A DNA stretch of 45,982 bases from Anaerotignum sp. (GCA_020024265.1 JAHHTW010000016.1:1-45982), one strand, 5' to 3'. Counted from the stretch's first letter, positions 7,773 through 15,467 are shown. Translations and numbers: made by a program. Notes: a model not told the origin generated them from the letters alone.

Positions 7773-8141
7773 ATGATTAACAAGCCCTCTCGTGCAGCGG
7801 CTCGTCAGAAAAGACATATGAGAATCCGTAACCATGTGAAAGGTACTGCAATGCGCCCCAGACTGGCTGTATTCAGATCCAACAAGCACATGTACGCACA
7901 GCTCATTGACGACGTAGCACATCATACACTGGCAGCAGCTTCCACCATGGAATCTGAAATTGCAAGCACACTCAAATACACAGATACTGTTGAAGCAGCA
8001 GCTGCTGTAGGTACAGCAATTGCTAAGAAAGCTGTAGAAAAAGGTATCACAGAAGTTGTATTTGATCGTGGCGGTTTTGTATACCACGGCAAGATTCAGG
8101 CTTTGGCAGATGCAGCAAGAGAAGCTGGTTTGACATTCTAA
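7773..8141 (+). CDS. rplR: 50S ribosomal protein L18
   Basis: L18 binds 5S rRNA together with L5. The 122-residue product has the basic N-terminal region and the typical core RPRLAVFRSNKHMYAQLIDD (about residues 29-48), then AKKAVEKGITEVVFDRGGFVYHGKIQALADAAREAGL. The ribosome binding site (ACGGAG) is weaker than those of its neighbours. The gap from rplF is wider than usual, so initiation here may be partly independent. Confidence 0.96.
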   Translation: MINKPSRAAARQKRHMRIRNHVKGTAMRPRLAVFRSNKHMYAQLIDDVAHHTLAAASTMESEIASTLKYTDTVEAAAAVGTAIAKKAVEKGITEVVFDRGGFVYHGKIQALADAAREAGLTF

Positions 8142-8159
8142 GGCAAGGAGGAAAGTAAG

Positions 8160-8663
8160 TTGAAAAGAATCGATCCAAGCACTTTAGATCTGAAAGATAA
8201 AGTAGTTACCATCAACCGTGTCACAAAGGTTGTAAAAGGTGGTCGTACCATGAGATTCTCCGCACTGGTTGTTGTCGGCGACGAAAATGGTCATGTAGGC
8301 TGCGGTGTTGGCAAAGCAGCTGAAATTCCTGATGCAATCCGCAAAGGGAAGGAAGATGCAATCAAAAACCTCATTGAAGTAAACAGAAATGATGTTGACA
8401 GCATCTACCACGGCGTTACAGGTCAGTTCGGCAGCGCAAGCGTACTGCTGATGCCGGCAGTAGAAGGTACCGGTATCATCGCAGGTGGTCCTGCTCGTGC
8501 CGTATTGGAATTGGCAGGTATCCGTAACATCAGAACGAAATCTCTGGGTTCCAACAACAAACGTAACGTAGTAAGCGCAACCATCGAAGGTCTGTCCAGA
8601 GCGACAACACCCGAAGCAGTTGCAAAGCTGCGTGGCATTACTGTAGAAGAACTCTTGGGTTAA
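8160..8663 (+). CDS. rpsE: 30S ribosomal protein S5
   Basis: S5 supports decoding accuracy and the mRNA entry channel. The 167-residue product contains DKVVTINRVTKVVKGGRTMR (about residues 13-32), matching the S5 dsRNA-binding-like domain, and the C-terminal domain with GGPARAVLELAGIRNIRTKSLGSNN. The start is TTG at 8160 after AAGGAGGAAAGTAAG; the first in-frame ATG lies inside the conserved domain, so the TTG is preferred. Confidence 0.95.
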   Translation: MKRIDPSTLDLKDKVVTINRVTKVVKGGRTMRFSALVVVGDENGHVGCGVGKAAEIPDAIRKGKEDAIKNLIEVNRNDVDSIYHGVTGQFGSASVLLMPAVEGTGIIAGGPARAVLELAGIRNIRTKSLGSNNKRNVVSATIEGLSRATTPEAVAKLRGITVEELLG

Positions 8664-8676
8664 GGAGGAATTGACA

Positions 8677-8856
8677 GTGGCTGAAATTAAAATCACATTG
8701 GTGAAATCTACAATCGGAGCAATTCCGAAACATAAAAAAACTGTTCAGGCTTTGGGACTGAGAAAGACGAACAGCAGCGTAATTCAACAGGACAATGCGG
8801 CAATCAGAGGTATGATCCATCAGGTAAGCCACCTTGTAAAGGTTGAAGAAATCTAA
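8677..8856 (+). CDS. rpmD: 50S ribosomal protein L30
   Basis: L30 is a small 23S-binding protein. The 59-residue product, IKITLVKSTIGAIPKHKKTV near the start and AIRGMIHQVSHLVKVEE at the end, matches the bacterial short form. I choose GTG 8677, with good spacing to TAAGGAGGA; TTG 8671 directly abuts the site. The S5-L30-L15 order is the normal one. Confidence 0.95.
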   Translation: MAEIKITLVKSTIGAIPKHKKTVQALGLRKTNSSVIQQDNAAIRGMIHQVSHLVKVEEI

Positions 8857-8873
8857 TTTTTGGAGGTGCCAAA

Positions 8874-9314
8874 ATGAACTTATGCGAATTAAGACCTGCT
8901 GAAGGCTCCAGAGAACAGAAGTGGAGAAAAGGCAGAGGTCATGCAAGCGGCAACGGTAAGACAGGTGGCAGAGGCCATAAAGGTCAGGGTCAGCGTTCTG
9001 GTTCTGGCGGCAAAGCCGGCTTTGAAGGTGGTCAGATGCCTCTGTACAGAAGACTTCCTAAGAGAGGCTTCACTTGCAGAAACAGCAAAGAGATCGTTGC
9101 AATTAACGTAAACATGCTGAATGTATTTGAAAACGATACAATCGTTGATATTGATGCTTTGAAAGCCGTTGGTTTGATCAGCAATCCTAGAGATGGTGTA
9201 AAAATTCTTGGTGAAGGCGATCTGGAAAGAAAGCTGACAGTACAGGTTAATTATTACAGCAAATCCGCTCAGGAGAAGATTGAAGCAGCAGGCGGTAAAG
9301 CAGAGGTGATTTAA
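8874..9314 (+). CDS. rplO: 50S ribosomal protein L15
   Basis: L15 is a late-assembly protein with a long glycine-rich, rRNA-embedded N-terminus. The 146-residue product shows this tail (about residues 20-60, GRGHASGNGKTGGRGHKGQG) followed by GGQMPLYRRLPKRGF and a compact C-terminal domain. TTTTGGAGG precedes the ATG. The TAA stop is directly followed by the TTG start of secY, so secY translation is probably coupled to it. Confidence 0.96.
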   Translation: MNLCELRPAEGSREQKWRKGRGHASGNGKTGGRGHKGQGQRSGSGGKAGFEGGQMPLYRRLPKRGFTCRNSKEIVAINVNMLNVFENDTIVDIDALKAVGLISNPRDGVKILGEGDLERKLTVQVNYYSKSAQEKIEAAGGKAEVI

Positions 9315-10580
9315 TTGTTTAAAATTTTCGTTAACTCTTGGAAGACGAAAGATATTAGAAACAAAATTCTGTACACACTGATGATTTTTGCAATCATCAG
9401 AATTGGTACACAAATCGCTCTGCCTGGTATTGATGCGGCAAGTGTTGTTGCTGCTAGAGAATCCGCAGGAGTGGGTACGCTCTATAGCATGATTGCAGGT
9501 GGTGCAAACTCCAGCTGGTCTATTTTTGCAATGGGGATCGGGCCTTACATCAATGCTTCGATCATCATGCAGCTATTGACCATTGCCATTCCGAAGTTTG
9601 AACAACTTTCCAAGGAAGGGCCGGAAGGCAGAAAAAAATTACAATCTTATAGCAGATATTTGACAGTAGTACTTGCACTCATACAGGGTATTGGGTTAAC
9701 ATATACCTATCAGAATATGTATGTGGAAGCAAGTATGGTATACTATATTGCATCTGTGGTCACTCTGGTATGCGGTTCCACATTTGTTATGTGGCTGGCA
9801 GAGCAGATTAGTGCAAAGGGAATCGGTAACGGTTCTTCTATGGTAATCTTTATCAACATTGTATCTGGTTTGCCTACAGGTGTGGCAAGTTTATACTATA
9901 TGGTTTCCGGTTCGGGTGCAATCGGTGCAGCGAAGGTTGCTGCAATTGTGATTTTATTGTTGGTGGTGCTGGCTTTTGTTATTTGTGTCAACCAAGGCGA
10001 AAGAAGACTGCCGGTGCAGTATTCTGCCAAAATGGTTGGTAGAAAACAGTCTGGTGGCAGAAGCACATCCATGCCCATCAAAATCAATACGTCCGGTGTA
10101 ATTTCCATCATCTTTGCAATTTCTTTGTTGCAGTTCCCGCAGCAAATTGGCGGTTTCATCCAAAATAAGGGTGAAACATTCACAAAGGTGATTGAGGTAC
10201 TGAATATCACACATCCAATCGGTGCATGCCTGTATGTATTACTGATTATTTTCTTTACCTATTTCTACACATCCATCGTAATCAATCCGAACGAAATTGC
10301 GATGAATATGAAGAAAAACGGTGGTTTTATTCCCGGTATCAGACCTGGTCAGCCCACAAGTGGCTATATCACAAGAGTAGTAGGCAGAATCACATTGGTT
10401 GGTGCAATTTGTTACGCAATTCTGGCGATGGTTCCCGTAATCCTGCAATGGATTTTCAAAATCAATGTAGGTTTTGGTGGTACTACACTGATCATCGTAG
10501 TTGGTGTTACACTGGATATTGTCAAAGCACTGGAAAGCCAGTTGCTGATGCGTCACTACAAAGGCATTTTGAGTGAGTAA
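9315..10580 (+). CDS. secY: Preprotein translocase subunit SecY
   Basis: SecY forms the membrane channel that exports unfolded proteins together with SecE and SecA. The 421-residue product has the ten-helix pattern. Landmarks are RNKILYTLMIFAIIRIGTQI (first helix), GIGPYINASIIMQLL (helix 2 region), the GNGSSMVIFINI block, and the cytoplasmic loop QGERRLPVQYSAKMVG that contacts SecA. The start is TTG at 9315, directly after the rplO stop, with GAGGTG upstream. A strong non-terminator hairpin follows before adk. Confidence 0.97.
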   Translation: MFKIFVNSWKTKDIRNKILYTLMIFAIIRIGTQIALPGIDAASVVAARESAGVGTLYSMIAGGANSSWSIFAMGIGPYINASIIMQLLTIAIPKFEQLSKEGPEGRKKLQSYSRYLTVVLALIQGIGLTYTYQNMYVEASMVYYIASVVTLVCGSTFVMWLAEQISAKGIGNGSSMVIFINIVSGLPTGVASLYYMVSGSGAIGAAKVAAIVILLLVVLAFVICVNQGERRLPVQYSAKMVGRKQSGGRSTSMPIKINTSGVISIIFAISLLQFPQQIGGFIQNKGETFTKVIEVLNITHPIGACLYVLLIIFFTYFYTSIVINPNEIAMNMKKNGGFIPGIRPGQPTSGYITRVVGRITLVGAICYAILAMVPVILQWIFKINVGFGGTTLIIVVGVTLDIVKALESQLLMRHYKGILSE

Positions 10581-10584
10581 GAAA

Positions 10585-10625
10585 ACAACCATGAGGGGAA
10601 TGCGGATGCATTTCCCGTCGGTTGT
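10585..10625 (+). other. Long hairpin between secY and adk
   Basis: GGGGAATGC (10595-10603) pairs with GCATTTCCC (10608-10616) around GGAT, with one G-T wobble. An outer ACAACC (10585-10590) pairs with GGTTGT (10620-10625). No T-run follows; the next bases are GAAGTAAGGGG. It starts five bases after the secY stop. It could partly separate secY from adk expression or protect the 3' end of the upstream mRNA; neither role is shown. Confidence 0.65.
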
Positions 10626-10683
10626 GAAGTAAGGGGAGCAAACAAACAAAGAGAAGGCCTATACAGAAAAGAGGTTGATTCTT

Positions 10684-11313
10684 ATGAAATTGGTACTGAT
10701 TGGAGCGCCCGCAGCCGGCAAAGGCACACAGGCAGCAAGATTGGTAAAGCATTATGGTATCGCTCATATTTCCACAGGCGATATGCTCAGAGAAGAAGTA
10801 GCAAAAGGAACAGAGCTTGGCAAAGAAGCAAAAAGCATTATGGCATCCGGCGGATTGGTTTCTGATGAATTGATGATCGCAATTGTAAAAGAAAGAATCC
10901 AGAAGGATGATTGCAAAAATGGTTTTATTTTAGACGGTTTTCCTCGTACAGTGGTACAGGCAGAAAAACTGGATGAAATGGTAAAAGTGGATAAGGTTGT
11001 ATATATCAATGCACCCGATGATGTGATGCTCGAAAGATTGACAGCACGTCAGACCTGTCCAAAATGCGGTGCAACATACAACAAACTGTTCCTGCCCTCT
11101 AAAGTAGAAGGAATCTGTGATCATTGTGCAACAGAACTGACACAGAGAAAGGATGATACAGTCGAAGCTGGACGCAATCGTATCAAAACCTTCCACGAAC
11201 AGAGCGAACCTCTTGTAGGCTTTTACACAGAAAAGGGTATTTTAATAGAGGTAGATGGTACCATGCCCATTGACGAGATTACAAATGCCATCGTCAAAGG
11301 CTTGGATGCATAA
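10684..11313 (+). CDS. adk: Adenylate kinase
   Basis: This cytoplasmic enzyme interconverts ATP and AMP with two ADP. The 209-residue product has the P-loop GAPAAGKGT (residues 7-15), the AMP-binding STGDMLREEV, the DGFPRT motif (84-89), and a LID domain with four cysteines (C125, C128, C145, C148), which marks the zinc-containing Gram-positive type. ATG 10684 follows GAGGTTGATTCTT; an in-frame TTG at 10675 is less likely. The location after secY is standard; the map gene that usually follows is absent. Confidence 0.97.
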   Translation: MKLVLIGAPAAGKGTQAARLVKHYGIAHISTGDMLREEVAKGTELGKEAKSIMASGGLVSDELMIAIVKERIQKDDCKNGFILDGFPRTVVQAEKLDEMVKVDKVVYINAPDDVMLERLTARQTCPKCGATYNKLFLPSKVEGICDHCATELTQRKDDTVEAGRNRIKTFHEQSEPLVGFYTEKGILIEVDGTMPIDEITNAIVKGLDA

Positions 11314-11456
11314 ACCCAAAAGGCACAATCGCCAGATGGTGCAATAGGGGAAGCAATTGCTTTCGCGGGGAGGCTCCGCAGGAAATCCGTTTTGATGGCG
11401 GCCGACCGGTCAAAGTCCTTACGAAATCCGATGAATGATTGGTGAGGTGAAAAAGG

Positions 11457-11735
11457 ATGGAGTATCAGAGCGGGCAAGTGGTTTTTTCCAAAAACGGTCA
11501 TGATCAGGGGGATGTTCTGATTGTGATTGCTGTAGAAGGAGCGTATGTCTATTTGGCAGACGGCAAACGGCGCAGATTGGAAAAACCCAAACGCAAAAAG
11601 AAGATCCATGTCCAGCCAACCAACTATGTGGATACCGCTTTGGCAGAGAAACTGATAGAGGGTGCATATGTACTCGATGCGGATCTGGTCAAGGCAATTC
11701 GCACATATAAAGCGGAAGGCGGAAACAGAATTTAA
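11457..11735 (+). CDS. KOW-domain RNA-binding protein (L14e-like)
   Basis: This 92-residue protein begins with a KOW-like beta segment (QSGQVVFSKNGHDQGDVLIV, about residues 4-23), followed by YVYLADGKRRRLEKPKRKKKIHV, a strongly basic patch. Such small KOW proteins occur just upstream of infA in many Clostridia and are annotated as L14e/L6e/L27e-like RNA-binding proteins; the function is not established. The ATG at 11457 follows GGTGAGGTGAAAAAGG. The 143-base spacer before it lies where map usually sits and holds a 12-base palindrome, AAGCAATTGCTT (11351-11362). Confidence 0.82.
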   Translation: MEYQSGQVVFSKNGHDQGDVLIVIAVEGAYVYLADGKRRRLEKPKRKKKIHVQPTNYVDTALAEKLIEGAYVLDADLVKAIRTYKAEGGNRI

Positions 11736-11749
11736 GGAGGTTCTTGGGT

Positions 11750-11968
11750 TTGTCAAAAGATGACGTTATCGAAGTAGAAGGAACCGTATTGGAAAAATTA
11801 CCAAATGCCATGTTTCAGGTGGAACTGGAAAACGGTCACCAGATTTTGGCGCATATCTCCGGTAAACTGCGTATGAATTTCATTCGTATTTTGCCCGGTG
11901 ATAAAGTATTAGTAGAAATGTCTCCTTATGATTTGACAAAGGGCAGAATCATCTGGAGAGCAAAATAA
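11750..11968 (+). CDS. infA: Translation initiation factor IF-1
   Basis: IF-1 binds the ribosomal A site during initiation. The 72-residue length is exactly standard. The product is an OB fold with SKDDVIEVEGTVLEKLPNAM and GHQILAHISGKLRMNFIRIL, ending in DLTKGRIIWRAK. I choose TTG at 11750, nine bases after TTAAGGAGG; the in-frame TTG at 11744 is only three bases from it. rpmJ follows after 16 bases. Confidence 0.96.
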   Translation: MSKDDVIEVEGTVLEKLPNAMFQVELENGHQILAHISGKLRMNFIRILPGDKVLVEMSPYDLTKGRIIWRAK

Positions 11969-11984
11969 GGAAGGAGCGATCACA

Positions 11985-12098
11985 ATGAAAGTAAGACCCT
12001 CTGTAAAGCCTATGTGCGAAAAATGCAGAATTATTAAAAGAAAAGGTCGTGTAATGGTCATTTGTGAAAATCCCAAGCATAAACAGAAACAGGGCTGA
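11985..12098 (+). CDS. rpmJ: 50S ribosomal protein L36, zinc form
   Basis: This 37-residue gene starts at ATG 11985 and stops at TGA 12096-12098. The product begins MKVRPSVKPMCEKCRIIKRK. C11, C14, C27 and H32 form the zinc-binding site of the C+ form of L36. GGAAGGAGCGATCACA lies upstream. It occupies the standard infA-rpmJ-rpsM slot. A 222-base spacer follows before rpsM. Confidence 0.97.
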   Translation: MKVRPSVKPMCEKCRIIKRKGRVMVICENPKHKQKQG

Positions 12099-12320
12099 TG
12101 AATTTCGTTATGGTGCAAAGGAGGGTGCACGTCCTCCCATACCGTTGGTAAATCCGTCAAGGTATGACGAAGGAGCATACAGTTAACAGCGGGAGCAGCA
12201 GGCAGACTGACGGTTGTTCGTCCCGTTTGTAATGCCCAACGCATACAACAAATTTATGCGATAATAAGCAAATTATTTGATGATAGATATTCGTAAATTA
12301 ACAGGAGGTGCAAAAGATAC
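12099..12320 (+). other. Structured rpmJ-rpsM spacer
   Basis: This 222-base spacer precedes the alpha-operon genes. It holds GGAGG/CCTCC around 12119-12136, CATACC pairing with GGTATG (about 12139-12166), and an interrupted stem at 12201-12236 (GGCA/TGCC outer, ACGG/CCGT inner). No T-run follows any of them. In E. coli, S4 represses the alpha operon at a leader upstream of rpsM; rpsD is in this operon, so a comparable site is conceivable, but I see no recognised consensus. The last 20 bases contain the rpsM site AGGAGGTG. Confidence 0.45.
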
Positions 12321-12689
12321 ATGGCACGTATTGCTGGTGTAGACTTACCGAGAGAGAAACGCATTGAAATTGGTTTGACATACGTTTATGGCATTGGTCA
12401 TGCTAGTGCTGTTCGTATTTTGAATGAAGCAGGTGTAAGCCTGGATACAAGAGTAAGAGATTTGACGGATGAAGAAGTTGCAAAAATCCGTGAAGTGATC
12501 GACAGAACACAGACTGTAGAAGGTGATCTGAGAAGAGAAATCGCTCTGAACATCAAACGTCTGATTGAAATCGGCTGTTACAGAGGCATCCGCCACAGAA
12601 GAGGCCTGCCTGTAAGAGGTCAGAAGACAAAGACAAACGCAAGAACAAGAAAAGGTCCTAGAAAGACTGTTGCGAACAAGAAGAAATAA
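12321..12689 (+). CDS. rpsM: 30S ribosomal protein S13
   Basis: S13 contacts the P-site tRNA and links the subunits in bridges B1a/B1b. The 122-residue product has MARIAGVDLPREKRIEIGLTY, a helix-two-turn-helix region (about residues 14-47), and the signature RGIRHRRGLPVRGQKTKTNARTRKG in the basic C-terminal tail. AGGAGGTGCAAAAGATAC precedes the ATG at wide spacing. It starts the rpsM-rpsK-rpsD-rpoA-rplQ block. Confidence 0.97.
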   Translation: MARIAGVDLPREKRIEIGLTYVYGIGHASAVRILNEAGVSLDTRVRDLTDEEVAKIREVIDRTQTVEGDLRREIALNIKRLIEIGCYRGIRHRRGLPVRGQKTKTNARTRKGPRKTVANKKK

Positions 12690-12716
12690 TTGATTTCATG
12701 AAGGAGGTTTGACGAA

Positions 12717-13118
12717 ATGGCAAAGAAAACTGTGAAAAAGGCAACAACTCGCAGACGCCGTGACAAAAGAAAAATCGAACGTGGTCAGGCACATATCCAG
12801 TCCACTTTTAACAATACGATCGTTACCATCACTGACGCTGTTGGCAATGCTCTTTCTTGGGCAAGTGCTGGTCAGTTGGGCTTCAGAGGCTCCAGAAAAT
12901 CCACTCCCTATGCTGCACAGATGGCTGCTGATACAGCTGCAAAGGCTGCTTCCGATTACGGTCTGAAAACTGTGGAAGTTTTCGTAAAAGGCCCCGGCAG
13001 CGGACGTGAAGCTGCAATCCGCGCATTGCAGGCAGCTGGTCTGGATGTAACACTTATCAGAGATGTTACACCCGTTCCGCACAATGGTTGCAGACCACCC
13101 AAACGTAGAAGAGTATAA
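12717..13118 (+). CDS. rpsK: 30S ribosomal protein S11
   Basis: S11 forms the 30S platform near the mRNA exit. The 133-residue product has the signatures GQAHIQSTFNNTIVTITDA (about residues 22-40) and KGPGSGREAAIRALQAAGL, and ends in RDVTPVPHNGCRPPKRRRV. GAAGGAGGTTTGACGAA precedes the ATG. rpsD follows after 21 bases. Confidence 0.97.
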   Translation: MAKKTVKKATTRRRRDKRKIERGQAHIQSTFNNTIVTITDAVGNALSWASAGQLGFRGSRKSTPYAAQMAADTAAKAASDYGLKTVEVFVKGPGSGREAAIRALQAAGLDVTLIRDVTPVPHNGCRPPKRRRV

Positions 13119-13139
13119 TTTTCAGGAGGTGTAAGACGA

Positions 13140-13742
13140 ATGGCACGAGATAGAGTACCGGTATTGAAAAGATGCAGATCTTTGAATCTGGATCCTATTT
13201 ATCTGGGTATTGATAAAAAATCCAAAAAACAGAATCTGAGAGCAAACAGAAAAATGAGTGAGTACGGTTTGCAGATGAGAGAAAAGCAGAAAGCAAAATT
13301 CATCTACGGCGTACTGGAAAAACAGTTCAGAGGATACTACGCAAAAGCAGAAAAGATTGCGAAAAAAGAAGGTATCCCTGGTGAAAACCTGCTGATGCTG
13401 CTGGAAATGAGATTGGATAACGTAATGTTCCGTCTGGGCTACGGCAGAACAAGAAAAGAAGCAAGACAGATCGTACGTCACAAACACATTACTGTAAATG
13501 GTAAGCCTGTAGATATTCCTTCTTATCAGGTAAAGGTTGGCGACGTGATAGAGGTAAAAGAAAAATACAAATCCATTCAGAGATACAAGGATGTGCTGGA
13601 TGTAACAGATGGCAGACTGGTTCCCGAATGGTTGAGTGCAAACCACGATGCCCTGACAGGCACTGTAGTTGCAAAACCCACAAGAGCGCAGATTGATGTT
13701 CCTGTAGAAGAAACACTGATCGTCGAACTGTACTCTAAATAA
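13140..13742 (+). CDS. rpsD: 30S ribosomal protein S4, non-zinc type
   Basis: S4 is a primary 16S-binding protein that nucleates the 5' domain and can act in autoregulation and antitermination. The 200-residue product has an N-terminal domain with only one cysteine (C12), so no zinc cluster, and a C-terminal S4 RNA-binding domain (MRLDNVMFRLGYGRTRKEAR, about residues 89-108, then HITVNGKPVDIPSYQVKVGD). Its position inside the alpha operon differs from B. subtilis, where rpsD is separate. CAGGAGGTGTAAGACGA precedes the ATG. Confidence 0.97.
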   Translation: MARDRVPVLKRCRSLNLDPIYLGIDKKSKKQNLRANRKMSEYGLQMREKQKAKFIYGVLEKQFRGYYAKAEKIAKKEGIPGENLLMLLEMRLDNVMFRLGYGRTRKEARQIVRHKHITVNGKPVDIPSYQVKVGDVIEVKEKYKSIQRYKDVLDVTDGRLVPEWLSANHDALTGTVVAKPTRAQIDVPVEETLIVELYSK

Positions 13743-13776
13743 GAAACAACGATTGCGCAGTGAAGTCCATGTTTAT

Positions 13777-13798
13777 GCTGCAAGGTTTTCCTTGCAGC
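13777..13798 (+). other. Perfect hairpin between rpsD and rpoA
   Basis: GCTGCAAGG (13777-13785) pairs perfectly with CCTTGCAGC (13790-13798) around TTTT. The following bases are GATTTATAATAAAAAAG, which has only three consecutive Ts, so termination would be weak at best. A TATAAT (13803-13808) lies just downstream but I see no matching -35. It may tune alpha-subunit output relative to S4. Confidence 0.6.
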
Positions 13799-13829
13799 GA
13801 TTTATAATAAAAAAGGGAGGTTTGAATGA

Positions 13830-14789
13830 GTGTTTGAATTTGAGAAACCTCGCATTGAAGTTGCTGAGATGGCACCCGATGGAACGTATGGCAAATTTGT
13901 GGTAGAACCTCTGGAAAGAGGCTATGGTACAACTCTGGGGAATTCCCTAAGAAGAATTTTGCTTTCTTCTCTTCCCGGTGCAGCAGTCAGCAATGTAAAG
14001 ATTGACGGCGTACTGCATGAGTTTAGCGTAATTCCCGGCGTCAAAGAAGACGTAACAGAAATTATTCTGAATTTGAAAGGGCTGGCAATCAAGAACACCA
14101 GCGAAAGCAATGAACCCAAAATCGCGTATATCGAGATGGAAGGGGAAGGCGAAGTCAAAGGCTCTGATATCAAAGCAGATAGTGATATTGAGATTCTCAA
14201 TCCCGATCATCATATTGCGACATTGTCCGGTGGCTCCGCAAGCAAGCTCTATATGGAAATTACCATTCATAAAGGTCGTGGCTATGTTGGTGCAGATAAA
14301 AACAAAAGAGACGATCAGCCAATCGGCATGCTTCCGGTAGACAGCATTTTCACACCTGTGACAAGAGTGAATTTCTTGGTAGAAAACACACGTGTCGGTC
14401 AGATTACAGACTATGATAAGCTGACTTTGGAGGTATGGACAAACGGCACCATTGCACCCGACGATGCAGTCAGCTATGGTGCAAAAATTCTCAATGAGCA
14501 TCTGAACCTGTTTATTGATCTGTCTGATAATGCCAAAGATGCTTCTATTATGGTAGAAAAAGAAGAAGGTAAGAAAGAAAAGGTTCTGGAAATGAGCATT
14601 GAGGAACTGGATCTGTCTGTACGTTCTTATAACTGCCTGAAACGTGCAGGCATCAATACCGTAGAGGATCTGGCAAACAAAACAGAAGAAGAAATGATGA
14701 AGGTCAGAAACCTTGGACGCAAGTCCTTGGAAGAAGTATTGAATAAAATGGCAGAACTGGGATTATCTCTGCGTCCAAGTGACGAATAA
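13830..14789 (+). CDS. rpoA: RNA polymerase alpha subunit
   Basis: Alpha dimerises to nucleate RNA polymerase assembly and binds UP elements and activators. The 319-residue product has the N-terminal dimerisation domain (RGYGTTLGNSLRRILLSSLPG, about residues 30-50) and the C-terminal DNA-binding domain (LDLSVRSYNCLKRAGINTVEDL and NLGRKSLEEV). The start is GTG at 13830, nine bases after GGGAGG; ATG 13826 opens only a three-codon frame. A structured 106-base spacer leads to rplQ. Confidence 0.97.
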   Translation: MFEFEKPRIEVAEMAPDGTYGKFVVEPLERGYGTTLGNSLRRILLSSLPGAAVSNVKIDGVLHEFSVIPGVKEDVTEIILNLKGLAIKNTSESNEPKIAYIEMEGEGEVKGSDIKADSDIEILNPDHHIATLSGGSASKLYMEITIHKGRGYVGADKNKRDDQPIGMLPVDSIFTPVTRVNFLVENTRVGQITDYDKLTLEVWTNGTIAPDDAVSYGAKILNEHLNLFIDLSDNAKDASIMVEKEEGKKEKVLEMSIEELDLSVRSYNCLKRAGINTVEDLANKTEEEMMKVRNLGRKSLEEVLNKMAELGLSLRPSDE

Positions 14790-14814
14790 TCCTCTGCCCA
14801 TATACTATTGATTG

Positions 14815-14873
14815 CTGCAAAATTACGACCCACATAAGCCCGAAGAGTCGTGTGGTCGGGGTAAGTTTTGCAG
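14815..14873 (+). other. Extended stem structure between rpoA and rplQ
   Basis: CTGCAAAA (14815-14822) pairs with TTTTGCAG (14866-14873). TTAC then pairs with GTAA across one bulge, and GACCCACA pairs with TGTGGTC around a bulged C, leaving a loop of about 15 bases. The structure spans almost the whole spacer and ends about eight bases before AAGGAGG of rplQ. No T-run follows. It is the longest structure in the ribosomal part and could be an rplQ leader. Confidence 0.6.
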
Positions 14874-14895
14874 ATAGCACAAGGAGGATACAATC

Positions 14896-15441
14896 ATGCA
14901 CGCATCCGGTTATAGAAAACTTGGTAAAGCAACACCTCAGAGAAAGGCACTGTTGAGAAACCAGGTAACAAATCTGCTGTACCACGGCAAAATCAAAACA
15001 ACAGAAACAAGAGCAAAAGAAGTAAAGAGAATTGCAGAAAAAATGATCACTCTGGCAATCAAAGAAAAAGACAACTTTGAAGAAGTTGAAGTAATGGCTA
15101 AGGTTGCTAAGAAGGACGCAAATGGCAAGAGAGTCAAAGAAGTTGTAAACGGTAAGAAAGTAACTGTTTATGATGAAGTGAAGAAAACAGTAAAGAAGGA
15201 TAAACCTTCCAGACTGGCTGCCAGACGTCAGCTGCTGAGCTATCTGTACCCTGTAACAGAAGTGACAGACAGCAAAAATGCAAATCTGAGAAAGAACAAA
15301 AAGACAGTTGATATGGCTGCAAAAATGTTCGACGAAATTGCGCCCAAATACGCTGGTCGTAACGGTGGTTACACCAGAATTGTAAAGCTGGGTATGCGTA
15401 AAGGCGACGGCGCTATGGAAGTTATTCTGGAACTGGTATAA
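14896..15441 (+). CDS. rplQ: 50S ribosomal protein L17 with internal insertion
   Basis: L17 lies near the tunnel exit on the solvent side. The ends match the family: GYRKLGKATPQRKALLRNQ (residues 5-23) and IAPKYAGRNGGYTRIVKLG (148-166), ending MEVILELV. At 181 residues it is about 50-60 longer than the common 115-130-residue form. The extra part is mainly a lysine- and valine-rich, charged segment at about residues 58-104, between the first helices and SRLAARRQLLSYL, plus a shorter one at about 120-135. Longer L17 forms occur in some Clostridia. AAGGAGG precedes the ATG, and a terminator follows. Confidence 0.95.
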   Translation: MHASGYRKLGKATPQRKALLRNQVTNLLYHGKIKTTETRAKEVKRIAEKMITLAIKEKDNFEEVEVMAKVAKKDANGKRVKEVVNGKKVTVYDEVKKTVKKDKPSRLAARRQLLSYLYPVTEVTDSKNANLRKNKKTVDMAAKMFDEIAPKYAGRNGGYTRIVKLGMRKGDGAMEVILELV

Positions 15442-15467
15442 TTTTCGGCTGTATGCTGATACAAAAT

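Noticed and set aside
13826..13837. ATG three-codon frame overlapping the rpoA start
   Set aside because: Too short to be a gene and no sign of a leader-peptide role; the GTG at 13830 fits the conserved rpoA start.
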